Below, piece by piece: positions 48,101-61,319 of a stretch of DNA of 64,000 nucleotides. The notes below the pieces were generated by a model. That model saw nothing but the letters and a program-made list of their open reading frames with translations. It searched no databases and had not been told where the DNA came from. The stretch is from NCBI RefSeq assembly GCF_025420585.1, contig NZ_JAOEGB010000005.1, forward strand, positions 1 to 64,000. Reading direction: 5' to 3'. This stretch comes from Planotetraspora sp. A-T 1434 (lineage in GTDB: Bacteria > Actinomycetota > Actinomycetes > Streptosporangiales > Streptosporangiaceae). Position 1 is the first letter of the stretch; the number at the start of each line of letters is the position of its first letter. The position numbers and the translations under genes are program-made.

Positions 48101-48264
48101 GCGTCACAGCGAACAGGACCGGCATATAGCGGCGCAAGCCGCACAACCGACATTAAAACGATATGTACGAAGATCACGCAAATCCGCTCGTCAAGACCCT
48201 TCGACCGGTTCATAGTGGACGCGGAACTGATATTTCATGCTTAGGCGCTCTTTGGGTGGCGGTC

Positions 48265-49212
48265 ATGGTTGTTGTCGGCACGTGGAACCTCGAGAACCTG
48301 TACCGCCCGGGCGGCGAGTACGGCCCGCGCGACATGGCGGCCTACGAGGCGAAGCTGAAGGCGCTGAGTGGCACGATCGCCCAGGTCGGGCCGGACGTCC
48401 TCGGCGTCGAGGAGGTGGGGGACCCCGCCGCCCTCGATGACCTGGTCGCGCTCCTCGACGGCGAGTGGCACGTCGCCCTCTCCGGACACCCCGACGCGCG
48501 CGGCATCCGCGTCGGCGTCGTCAGCAGGCTCCCGCTGACCGTGCTCCACGATGTGAGCGCCTTCTCCCCGCCGCTCGCCGCGATCCAGGCGGACGACACG
48601 GGAGCCACGTCCGCGCAGACCAGCCGGGGCGTGCTCGCCGTACGGGCCGAGCCGGCCCCCGGCGCGGCCCTGGACGTGGTGGTCTGCCACCTCAAGTCCA
48701 AGCTGCTGAGCTTCCCCGGCAAGCGGTTCCAGCCGCGCGACGAGGGGGAGCGGGCCCGGTTCGGCGCCTACGCGCTCTACCGGCGCAGCGCCGAGGCCGT
48801 CACCGTCCGCGGCCTGGCTGACCGGTTGCTGGACGGGCACGGCCGGACCAGGAACGTCGTCGTGCTCGGCGACCTCAACGATGAGCCGCAGGCCGCCACC
48901 ACGCAGATCCTCCTCGGGCCGCCCGGCTCGGAGATCGGCACGGTGGGAGAGCGCCGCCCCGACAGCGGCGACGGGTCGCGGCTGTGGAACCTGGCGCCGC
49001 TGATCCCGGAGGCGGAGCGGTACTCCCGCGTCTACCACGACCGCAGGGAGCTGATCGACCACATCCTGGTCAGCCGCGCGCTGCTCGACCGGGTCGAGTC
49101 GGTCCGCTCGGTCGTCGCCCACGGGCTGCCGTCCGTGGGCGACCAGCCCACGGCGCGCCGGGACGCGGCCGACTCCGACCACGCCCCGGTTGTCGCCACA
49201 CTGTCGCTGTAG
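48265..49212 (+). CDS. Endonuclease/exonuclease/phosphatase-family hydrolase
   Basis: A 315-residue EEP (DNase I-like) enzyme: TWNLENLYRP, VLGVEEVGD, VVCHLKSKL, VVVLGDLNDEP and DSDHAPVVATL hold the metal and catalytic residues. ATG 48265 is preferred because GGGTGG lies upstream and it begins just before the first strand. No signal peptide, so probably a cytoplasmic nuclease or phosphodiesterase. Convergent with the MBL-fold gene, 12 bases apart. Confidence 0.85.
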   Translation: MVVVGTWNLENLYRPGGEYGPRDMAAYEAKLKALSGTIAQVGPDVLGVEEVGDPAALDDLVALLDGEWHVALSGHPDARGIRVGVVSRLPLTVLHDVSAFSPPLAAIQADDTGATSAQTSRGVLAVRAEPAPGAALDVVVCHLKSKLLSFPGKRFQPRDEGERARFGAYALYRRSAEAVTVRGLADRLLDGHGRTRNVVVLGDLNDEPQAATTQILLGPPGSEIGTVGERRPDSGDGSRLWNLAPLIPEAERYSRVYHDRRELIDHILVSRALLDRVESVRSVVAHGLPSVGDQPTARRDAADSDHAPVVATLSL

Positions 49213-49224
49213 GCATGGGGCCCG

Positions 49225-50343
49225 TCAGGCGATCGTCTGCCACCAGCCGTCGACCGGCGGCGGGTCGTCGACGCTGAACCGCTCGCCGGGGCGCGGCACC
49301 ACCAGGTGGACGTCGCGCGCCTTGGCCTCCCGCCACAGCCGGTCCACCGGCTCGCCCCAGGCGTGGAGCGCCAGGTTGAACGTCCCCCAGTGCACGGGCA
49401 GCAGCAGGCGGGCGCGGACATCGAGGTGGGCGAGGATCGCCTCCTCCGGCGTCATGTGGATGTCCGGCCAGCCGGGGCTGTAGGCGCCGATCTGGATCAG
49501 GGCGAGGTCGAACGGTCCGTGCGCCTCACCGATGGCGGCGTAGCCGTCGAAGTAGCCGGAGTCGCCGGTGTAGAAGACCCGCCGGCGCTCGCCCGCGATC
49601 ACCCAGGAGGTCCACAGGGTGGGGTTGCGGACGAAGAGGCGGCCCGAGAAGTGGTGCGCCGCCGTCGCGACGAAGCGCAGCCCGGCGATAGACGCCTCCT
49701 CCTCCCAGTCCAGCTCGACGATCCGGGACGCGGGCACCCGCCACCGCTCCAGATGGGCGCCGACCCCCAGCGGCACCAGGAACGGCGCCGACTGCGTGCG
49801 GACAAGGGTGCGAACGGTCGCCATGTCGAGGTGGTCGTAGTGGTCGTGCGAGATCACGATCGCGTCGACCTCGGGCAGTTCGTGCAGCGCCACCGGCGGG
49901 GGGTGCAGGCGGCGCGGGCCGACCAGCGAGGACGGCGAGCAGCGCTCGCTCCACACCGGGTCGAACAGCACGCGGCGGCCCTCGATCTCCACCAGCGCCG
50001 ACGAGTGGCCGTACCAGACGACGTCGAGGTCGCTGCCGGCGGCGTTATTGGGGGCGTTATTGGGGGTGGGAGTCACCAGCGGCACCGGCAGGCGCGGTGT
50101 GCGCCTCTGCCGCCCGAACAGGAACTCGCGGGCCATCCTGCCGGCCGTCCCCGGAGGCAGCACCGGGCTCGGCGTCGCGTTCTGGAACGCCGATCCGCGG
50201 AACTGCCGCGACCGCCGCACCCGGCGGGCCCGCTCGCCCGACGGCCGCGCGCCGAGGGCGGCCGGAACGTCGCGCACCGCCCATCCGACCGCCGCGAGCG
50301 CCAGCGCGCCCGCGGCGAACCGCCACATCCGAGCGTCAGCCAT
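49225..50343 (-). CDS. Metallo-beta-lactamase-fold hydrolase, NAPE-PLD-like, membrane-anchored
   Basis: A 372-residue protein with an N-terminal hydrophobic anchor (FAAGALALAAVGWAV) and an MBL domain: VWYGHSSALVEIEG, ISHDHYDHLD (the HxHxDH zinc site), AAHHFSGRL, YTGDSGYFDG and LPVHWGTFNLALH. This arrangement is that of N-acyl-phosphatidylethanolamine phospholipase D-like and UlaG-like hydrolases. The anchor suggests action on lipids at the membrane. Single gene. Confidence 0.85.
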   Translation of the reverse strand: MADARMWRFAAGALALAAVGWAVRDVPAALGARPSGERARRVRRSRQFRGSAFQNATPSPVLPPGTAGRMAREFLFGRQRRTPRLPVPLVTPTPNNAPNNAAGSDLDVVWYGHSSALVEIEGRRVLFDPVWSERCSPSSLVGPRRLHPPPVALHELPEVDAIVISHDHYDHLDMATVRTLVRTQSAPFLVPLGVGAHLERWRVPASRIVELDWEEEASIAGLRFVATAAHHFSGRLFVRNPTLWTSWVIAGERRRVFYTGDSGYFDGYAAIGEAHGPFDLALIQIGAYSPGWPDIHMTPEEAILAHLDVRARLLLPVHWGTFNLALHAWGEPVDRLWREAKARDVHLVVPRPGERFSVDDPPPVDGWWQTIA

Positions 50344-50411
50344 GCCGACCTGCCATGAAACGCCCCCTCCTTGCCGGGAATCCTCTGATCAGCCTAGGCC
50401 GTGTTGGGCGC

Positions 50412-54935
<4,524 letters not shown>

Positions 54936-55121
54936 ATGTTGTTCCGCGCTCCTCGGTCGAGGCCAGGGGCTGGAGCGCGCGACGCGACCCTCTTCACCGG
55001 TGGCCGGAAAAATCAATGATCTGATCGGTTCCGTAAGGCAGGCAGCGGTCGGGGTTCAGGGACCATCTGTTGCACTGAAAGACCACGTTAGGCCGACCCG
55101 TGGGGCCGGGGAAGTGGTCTG

Positions 55122-55153
55122 CCGGACGGAGGGACCCTTTCGTCCCGATCCGG
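55122..55153 (-). terminator. Hairpin after the NRPS operon
   Basis: CCGGA...TCCGG encloses an inner stem GGGAC...GTCCC with a 6-base loop, 33-64 bases after the last NRPS stop. A likely terminator between the NRPS operon and the kinase gene downstream on the same strand. Confidence 0.4.
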
Positions 55154-55185
55154 CGGCCGAAGTCTACCGTCCGACCGGCTTGTGC

Positions 55186-58100
55186 TCAGCTCGGCCAGGC
55201 TTCGCCGGAGAGCAGGCGGGTGGCCTCCTCGTCGGACAGCCGTTCGAGGTCGGCCACCACCAGCTTCTCCACCGCCGCCGCGAGCCGTTCGACCGTGCGG
55301 TGGGTGAAGGCCGTCCGCAGCGGCACGTCGAGCTGGACGTTCCGCCCGATCCTCGCGATGACCCGGGTGGCGAGCAGGGAGTGGCCGCCCAGGTCGAAGA
55401 AATCGTCGAGCGCACCGACGCGATCGAGGCCCAGCACCTCGGCCCAGACCGCCGCGACGAGCTCCTCCGCCTCCGTGCGCGGCGCGACGTAGGACGCGGA
55501 GCGCCACTCCGGGGCGGGGAGCGCGGCCAGGTCCAGCTTCCCGCCGGGCGTCAGCGGGAGCCGGTCGAGCGGCACGAACGCCGCCGGGATCATGTGCTCG
55601 GGCAGCCGCTCGGCCAGGTGTGCCTTCAGGCCGGAGACGGTCCCGGCGTCCGCCGCGACGTAGGCCACCAGCAGCCCGGGGGAGTCGTCCCGGACCACCA
55701 CCCGCGCCTGGCGTACCGCCGGGTGGGCCGTGATCTGCGCCTCGATCTCACCAGGCTCGATCCGGTACCCCCGGACCTTCACCTGGTCGTCGAGACGGCC
55801 GATGAACTCGAGTTGCCCGTCGCGGCGGTGGCGCACCCGGTCGCCCGTGCGGTAGAGCCGCGCTCCGGGAGGGCCGAACGGGTCGGGGACGAACCGCTCA
55901 GCCGTCAGCCCCGGACGGCCCAGGTAGCCCCGCGCCAGTCCCGCGCCGCCGAGGTGCAGCTCGCCGGGGACGCCCAGTGGCACCGGGTTGAGCCATCTGT
56001 CCAGCACGTGCGCCGTCGTCCCCGGCAGCGGGCGCCCGATCGGCGGACGGCGCGGCCCACGGGTGCCCGTCAGCTCGGCCGCCGTCGCCACGATCGTCGT
56101 CTCCGTCGGGCCGTACGTGTTGACCAGCCGCACACCCTCTCCGGCGATCTCGTGCCATCGGGTCACTGCCGCCGGATCCGCCTGCTCCGCCCCGATGATC
56201 ATCAGTCGGAGCGAGGTCGGCCAGGCCACCGATGCCGCCACCAGCTCGTGCCAGTACGACGTCGGGAGGTCCAGCACCGTGAGGGCGCCGCCGTACGGGC
56301 CGGAGAGGAAGTCGGGGAGCGGCTCGCCGGTCATCACCAGCGTCGCCCCGGCGGCGAGACAGGGGTAGATCTCCTCGGCGTGCGTGTCGAAGCTGAGCGA
56401 CGCGAACTGCAGGACGCGGTCGCCGGGCCGCAGCCCGTAGTGATCGCGCATCCACGCCACGCGGCTCGCCAGCGCGCCGTGCTCCACGGCCACCGCCTTC
56501 GGCAGGCCCGTGGACCCCGAGGTGTAAATCACATACGCGAGGTCACCGGGCGCGGGCTCACCGGCCGAGACCGGCCCGCCGGGGCACGGGCTCTCCGAGC
56601 ACAGGCTTTCCAGACACAGGGCCGGGACGTCGGGCAGCCTCCCGAGGAGCCGTTCCGTGGTGACCACCAGCCCGGCGCCGCTGTCGGAGAGCATGTAGGC
56701 CAGGCGCGCGGGCGGATACGCCGGGTCGAGCGGCAGGTAGGCCGCCCCGGCCCGCCAGACGGCCAGCAGAGCGGTCACCGCCTCCGGGCCGCGTTCCAGG
56801 CACACGCCGACCAGCGACCCGGGGCCGACGCCCCGAGCGCGCAGCGCCCCCGCCAGCCTGTCGGCCCGTTCGGCCAGCTCCGCATAGGTGACCTGGCCCT
56901 CCTCGCCCCAACCGCCCGCACCGGGTTCGCCATGGCTCACGAGCGCGACGCCCTCGTGGCGACTCGGCTCGAACAGCGGAATCCGCGTGCACGGCGGGGC
57001 CGCCTGCCGGTCAGGAGGCGCATCCGGCGCCTCATCGGCGGCGACATCCGTGGCCGGAAGCCCGAGGCGCCGGTAGAGGCGCGACAGGCGGATGTCCGAG
57101 TCGGCGGCGACCGCCTCCAGCACGTCGATGAAGTGCCCGGCCAGTTGGTCGACGGTCGCGGCGTCGAAGAGGTCGGTGTTGTAGTTGAACGAGGCGCGCG
57201 CGGCGCGCTCCCCCGGGTGGATCTCCAGCATCAGGTCGAACTTCGCGCTGGTGTGCCCGGAGTCGAACGGCTCCGCCTCCAGCCCGGCGAGCCGCAGCCC
57301 CGTCGAGGGCGGGTAGAGGTTGAACAGCGTCTCGAACAGCGGGTTCCGCCCGAGGTCGCGGTCGACGCCCAGCTCGGCCAGCAGGTGCTCGAACGGGATG
57401 TCCTGATGCTCGTAGGCCTCCAGCGCGGTCCGCCTGGTCCGGCCCATCACCTCGCGGAAGCTCGGGTCGCCCGACAGGTCGCCCCGCAGGACCAGCGTGT
57501 TGACGAGGAATCCGACCAGGCCCTCCAGCTCCTCCCGATCGCGGCCGGAGACCGGCGACCCCACACAGACGTCGTCCTGGCCCGAGTAGCGGGCGAGGAG
57601 CACCTGGAAGGCCGCCAGCAGCGTCATGTACGGCGTGCAGCGCTCCTCGCGGGCCAGCCGTACGACGCCGTCCCAGAGCCGCTCCGGGATCGGCCGGTCG
57701 GCGAACGCGCCGTTGGTCGTCTTGACGGGCGGGCGGGGATGGTCGAGGGGGAGGTCGATGGGCGTCGCCCCGGCCAGCCGGTCCTTCCAGTAGGCCAGCT
57801 GTTCCGCGATCACCTCGTCCGTCAGCCGGTCGCGCTGCCACACGGCGTAGTCGCCGTACTGGATGGGCGGCCCGTCCACGGGCGTCCCCTCATAGCCCGC
57901 CTCCAACTCGTCGAACAGCACGCCGAACGACCACCCGTCGGCCACGATGTGGTGCAGGACGACGCACAGCACGTGGTCGCGGTCGTCCAGCTCCAGCAGG
58001 GTCGCCCGCAGCATGGGCCCGGCCGCCAGGTCGAACGGCGCGTTGGTGCGCTCGGCGACGAGCTCGCGGGCCCGCTTGTCCGTCACCGGGCCGGCGCGCT

Positions 58101-58377
58101 CGATCTCGATCCACTGCTCGGGCGCCACGATTTGCACCGGATGGCCGTCCACGGCCGGGAAACGGGTCCGCAGGATCTCGTGCCTGGCGACGATCCCGTT
58201 GAGCGCCCGTTCCAGCGCCCCCGCGTCGAGCCGGCCGCGCAGCCGTTCGACGAGCACCATGTTGTACGCCGGATCGCCGGGGTCGAGCCGGTCGAGGAAC
58301 CACAGCCGCTCCTGGCCCGGCGACAGCGGGATCTCCATGCCGGCCGGGCGCGGCCCGACGGGCGGATCGTCCGTCAC
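55186..58377 (-). CDS. Nonribosomal peptide synthetase, C-A-T module (last of operon)
   Basis: A 1063-residue module. The condensation domain (~10-440) has HHIVADGWS; the adenylation domain (~465-945) has [37 protein letters not shown] and YRTGDRVR; the carrier domain has [16 protein letters not shown] with the phosphopantetheine serine. Binding-pocket residues read by eye are about D-T-E-S-I-G-T-I-V, with an acidic residue suggesting a basic amino acid such as lysine or a diamino acid; this is tentative. There is no thioesterase or reductase domain at the C-terminus. The GTG overlaps the previous stop (GTGA). Confidence 0.93.
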   Translation of the reverse strand: MTDDPPVGPRPAGMEIPLSPGQERLWFLDRLDPGDPAYNMVLVERLRGRLDAGALERALNGIVARHEILRTRFPAVDGHPVQIVAPEQWIEIERAGPVTDKRARELVAERTNAPFDLAAGPMLRATLLELDDRDHVLCVVLHHIVADGWSFGVLFDELEAGYEGTPVDGPPIQYGDYAVWQRDRLTDEVIAEQLAYWKDRLAGATPIDLPLDHPRPPVKTTNGAFADRPIPERLWDGVVRLAREERCTPYMTLLAAFQVLLARYSGQDDVCVGSPVSGRDREELEGLVGFLVNTLVLRGDLSGDPSFREVMGRTRRTALEAYEHQDIPFEHLLAELGVDRDLGRNPLFETLFNLYPPSTGLRLAGLEAEPFDSGHTSAKFDLMLEIHPGERAARASFNYNTDLFDAATVDQLAGHFIDVLEAVAADSDIRLSRLYRRLGLPATDVAADEAPDAPPDRQAAPPCTRIPLFEPSRHEGVALVSHGEPGAGGWGEEGQVTYAELAERADRLAGALRARGVGPGSLVGVCLERGPEAVTALLAVWRAGAAYLPLDPAYPPARLAYMLSDSGAGLVVTTERLLGRLPDVPALCLESLCSESPCPGGPVSAGEPAPGDLAYVIYTSGSTGLPKAVAVEHGALASRVAWMRDHYGLRPGDRVLQFASLSFDTHAEEIYPCLAAGATLVMTGEPLPDFLSGPYGGALTVLDLPTSYWHELVAASVAWPTSLRLMIIGAEQADPAAVTRWHEIAGEGVRLVNTYGPTETTIVATAAELTGTRGPRRPPIGRPLPGTTAHVLDRWLNPVPLGVPGELHLGGAGLARGYLGRPGLTAERFVPDPFGPPGARLYRTGDRVRHRRDGQLEFIGRLDDQVKVRGYRIEPGEIEAQITAHPAVRQARVVVRDDSPGLLVAYVAADAGTVSGLKAHLAERLPEHMIPAAFVPLDRLPLTPGGKLDLAALPAPEWRSASYVAPRTEAEELVAAVWAEVLGLDRVGALDDFFDLGGHSLLATRVIARIGRNVQLDVPLRTAFTHRTVERLAAAVEKLVVADLERLSDEEATRLLSGEAWPS

Positions 58378-61319
58378 GTGCCGCCGCCCTCCCCGCGCTC
58401 TCTGCCTTCGTGGGCCGGCCTGATGGCCTCGACCAGCCCGGCGAGGGTGGGGTTGTCGTAGTAGACGTGCAGCGGCAGGTGGACCTGGAGCCGCCTCCGG
58501 ACCCGTGAGGCGATCTGGGTGATCGTCAGCGAGTGGCCGCCGAGGTCGAACAGGCTGTCGTCCGGCCCGAAGTCGTCGCGCTTCAGGACCTCCCGCCAGA
58601 TCGCGGTGACCAGCTCCCTCAGCTCGTCCGGCGTCTCCTTCTCCCTGTACGGGTCCTCCCCGTACGGCCGGCCGGAGGAGGGCGGCGGCTTGGGGAGCGA
58701 CCTGCGGTCGAGCTTGCCGTTCGGGGTCAGCGGCAGCCGGTCGAGAGCCACGAACGCGGCCGGGATCATGATCGGCGGCAGCCACTTCGCCAGGTGCTCG
58801 CGCAGGTCGGGGGCGGCCTCCGGGCTGACGTAGGCGACGAGGCGGTCTCCGTCGAGCACGGTCACCGCCGCCTGCGACACGCGGGGATGGGCCATCAGCC
58901 GGGCCTCGATCTCACCCGGCTCGATCCGGTGGCCGCGGATCTTGACCTGATCGTCCATCCGGCCGAGGAACTCGACGGTCCCGTCCGGAAGCCACCGCGC
59001 GCGGTCTCCCGTCCTGTAGAGCCGCGCCCCGCTCTCCGGGTCGCGGACGAACCGCTCCGCCGTCAGCTCGGGACGGCCGCGGTAGCCACGCGCGAGGCCG
59101 CCGCCGCCGATGTGCAGCTCGCCCGGCAGGCCGGCCGGCACCGGCTGGAGCCGCTCGTCGAGCACCCGGATCTCGGTGTTGGCGATCGGCCGCCCGATCG
59201 AGACGTGCGCGGGCTCCTCCGGGACCTCCCAGATCGTGGACCAGATGGTGGTCTCCGTGGGACCGTAGACGTTCCACAGCCGTCCGGTCCTGGCCCGCAG
59301 CTCCCGCGCGAGAGGCAGCGGCAGCGCCTCCCCGCCGGTCAGGGCGTGTACGGCACGCTCGTCGAACCCGGCGTCCAGCAGCATCCGCCATCCCGACGGG
59401 GTCGCCTGGACGTGGGTGACCGGGTGGGCGCGGATCAGCCGGAGCAGCTCCTGGGGATCCCTGGCGTCCTCGGCCACGACCACCCGGCCGCCTGTGATCA
59501 GCGGCAGCAGGATCTCGAGGTTCGCGATGTCGAACGACACAGAGGTGTGCGCCAGCCAGGTCGTCCCACCGGCGGTGTGGGGGCCGATGCCGAGTTCGTC
59601 GCGCATGGCGAGCAGCAGGTTGACGAGCGCGGGGCCGGTCACCTCCACGCCCTTGGGGCGGCCGGTCGACCCCGAGGTGTAGATGACGTAGGCCAGGCCG
59701 TCCCGGTCGGACGGCTCGGCGGGCCGCTGGGCGTCCTCCAGGATGAACGCCTGCCGGTCGGCGGGGTGCTCGGGGTCGATCGGCAGGTAGGCCGCGCCCG
59801 CCGCGAGCGCGGCCAGCATGGTCACCACCATCTCCACCGATCGCCGCGACCTGATGGGCACCAGCGTGCCCGGCGTGATGCCCCCGGCCGCCGAGGTCAC
59901 GGCGGCGGCCAGTTCGCGGTAGGTGAGCCGTTCGGCGCCGAACACCAGCGCCTCCGCGTCGGGCGTGGCGGCCGCCTGCGCCGCGAAAAGGGAGGCAACG
60001 GTCGCGTCGCCGTAATTGACGGCCTTCCCGCACACCGCCCGCCGTTCGGCCTCGCCGAGCAGCGGAAGCTCCGCGAGAGGAGTGTCCGGGTGCGCCGTCG
60101 CCGCTTCGAGGAGGGTGAGCCAGTGTCTCCGGACTCGTTCGACGCTGTCCCGATCCAGCGAGCCGGTGCCGTACTGCAGGATGACCCCGAGGTCGTCCGG
60201 GCCCTCGACGAGGTGGATCCGCAGCGCGTTCCGGGCGGTGTGGTTGAAGATGACCCAGTCGACCGAGGCCGAGACGCCGGCGAACTCGGGGGCCGGTTCG
60301 CGCCTGCGGTAGGTCAGCGTGACGGGGGCGAGCCCCACCGCGGGCCGCAGGCCGCCGACGACGCGCGCGAGCGGGACCGCGCGGTAGGGGTACATGGCGC
60401 GCAGGTCGCGGCGCAGCTCCCGGGCGAACGAGCGGAAGGTCGTCTCCGCCGCCGGCCGGGTGCCGATCGGGACCTCGTTGACGTGGACGCCGATGCGGTC
60501 GCGCGCCGAGGCGTTCCGCGTGCCGAGGTCGACGGCGATGACCGGGCCGGCGTTGCCGTACCGGAAGAGGAGGGCGTGCAGCGAGCCCAGCAGCAGCTCG
60601 AAGCGGCTGACCTCCATGTCCTCCGCCGCGACGGCGATCCGTTTGCGCAGCTCGGACGGCAGGGAGAACTCCACCGATCCGCCCTCGTCCACCTGCGGGA
60701 CCGGGCCGGACAACCCGGGGAGGAGCACGTCGGGCGGCTGGGCGAAGGCGTTCCGAGCCCAGAACTCGCGCGCCTCGGCCACCGGAAGCGGGGTCTCCTC
60801 CTCTGGCGGGAGCGCCGGAAGGGCGCGGCCGGAGTAGAGCGCCGCCAGGTCGCGGACGTAGATGTCGGTCGACTGGCCGTCGAACGCCAGGTGGTGCACC
60901 ACGACGAGCAGCACGTGGCGGCGCGGCCCCAGCCGGAACAGGGTCCACCGGCCGAGCGGCCCGCGCCGCAGGTCGAAGGGCCGGAGGATCTCCCTGTCCA
61001 GGGCGGCGGCCAGCTTACCCGCGTCCTCGTCGATCTCGACGATCGCGGGCATGGGCGGCACTTCTCGCGCCGGGACGAGGTGCGGCGTGCCGTCTCGCTC
61101 CGCCACGGCCGACACGAGCACCGGATGCCGCTCCGCCACGGCCCGGCAGGCGTCCGTCAGCGCCTCGGCGTCGAGGTCGCCGTCGAACGAGACGGAGAAG
61201 GGCATGTGGTAGACCGCGCCCGTGCCGCCGAGCTGCTCGTTGAACCAGATCCCGTTCTGCGCGGGGGACAGCGGCGTGGGTTCGAGGGATATGGGGACGG
61301 GTGTGGACTCAGGCGTCAT
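58374..61319 (-). CDS. Nonribosomal peptide synthetase, C-A-T module
   Basis: A 981-residue module: condensation domain (~15-440, HHLAFDGQS), adenylation domain (~460-870, [45 protein letters not shown]) and carrier ([13 protein letters not shown]). Pocket residues D-I-L-x-L-G-V-I-W resemble the glycine code known from actinomycete NRPSs (tentative). Its ATG lies 11 bases inside the preceding gene, so coupling is tight. The condensation domain here follows directly on a condensation domain ending the previous protein. Confidence 0.93.
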   Translation of the reverse strand: MTPESTPVPISLEPTPLSPAQNGIWFNEQLGGTGAVYHMPFSVSFDGDLDAEALTDACRAVAERHPVLVSAVAERDGTPHLVPAREVPPMPAIVEIDEDAGKLAAALDREILRPFDLRRGPLGRWTLFRLGPRRHVLLVVVHHLAFDGQSTDIYVRDLAALYSGRALPALPPEEETPLPVAEAREFWARNAFAQPPDVLLPGLSGPVPQVDEGGSVEFSLPSELRKRIAVAAEDMEVSRFELLLGSLHALLFRYGNAGPVIAVDLGTRNASARDRIGVHVNEVPIGTRPAAETTFRSFARELRRDLRAMYPYRAVPLARVVGGLRPAVGLAPVTLTYRRREPAPEFAGVSASVDWVIFNHTARNALRIHLVEGPDDLGVILQYGTGSLDRDSVERVRRHWLTLLEAATAHPDTPLAELPLLGEAERRAVCGKAVNYGDATVASLFAAQAAATPDAEALVFGAERLTYRELAAAVTSAAGGITPGTLVPIRSRRSVEMVVTMLAALAAGAAYLPIDPEHPADRQAFILEDAQRPAEPSDRDGLAYVIYTSGSTGRPKGVEVTGPALVNLLLAMRDELGIGPHTAGGTTWLAHTSVSFDIANLEILLPLITGGRVVVAEDARDPQELLRLIRAHPVTHVQATPSGWRMLLDAGFDERAVHALTGGEALPLPLARELRARTGRLWNVYGPTETTIWSTIWEVPEEPAHVSIGRPIANTEIRVLDERLQPVPAGLPGELHIGGGGLARGYRGRPELTAERFVRDPESGARLYRTGDRARWLPDGTVEFLGRMDDQVKIRGHRIEPGEIEARLMAHPRVSQAAVTVLDGDRLVAYVSPEAAPDLREHLAKWLPPIMIPAAFVALDRLPLTPNGKLDRRSLPKPPPSSGRPYGEDPYREKETPDELRELVTAIWREVLKRDDFGPDDSLFDLGGHSLTITQIASRVRRRLQVHLPLHVYYDNPTLAGLVEAIRPAHEGRERGEGGGT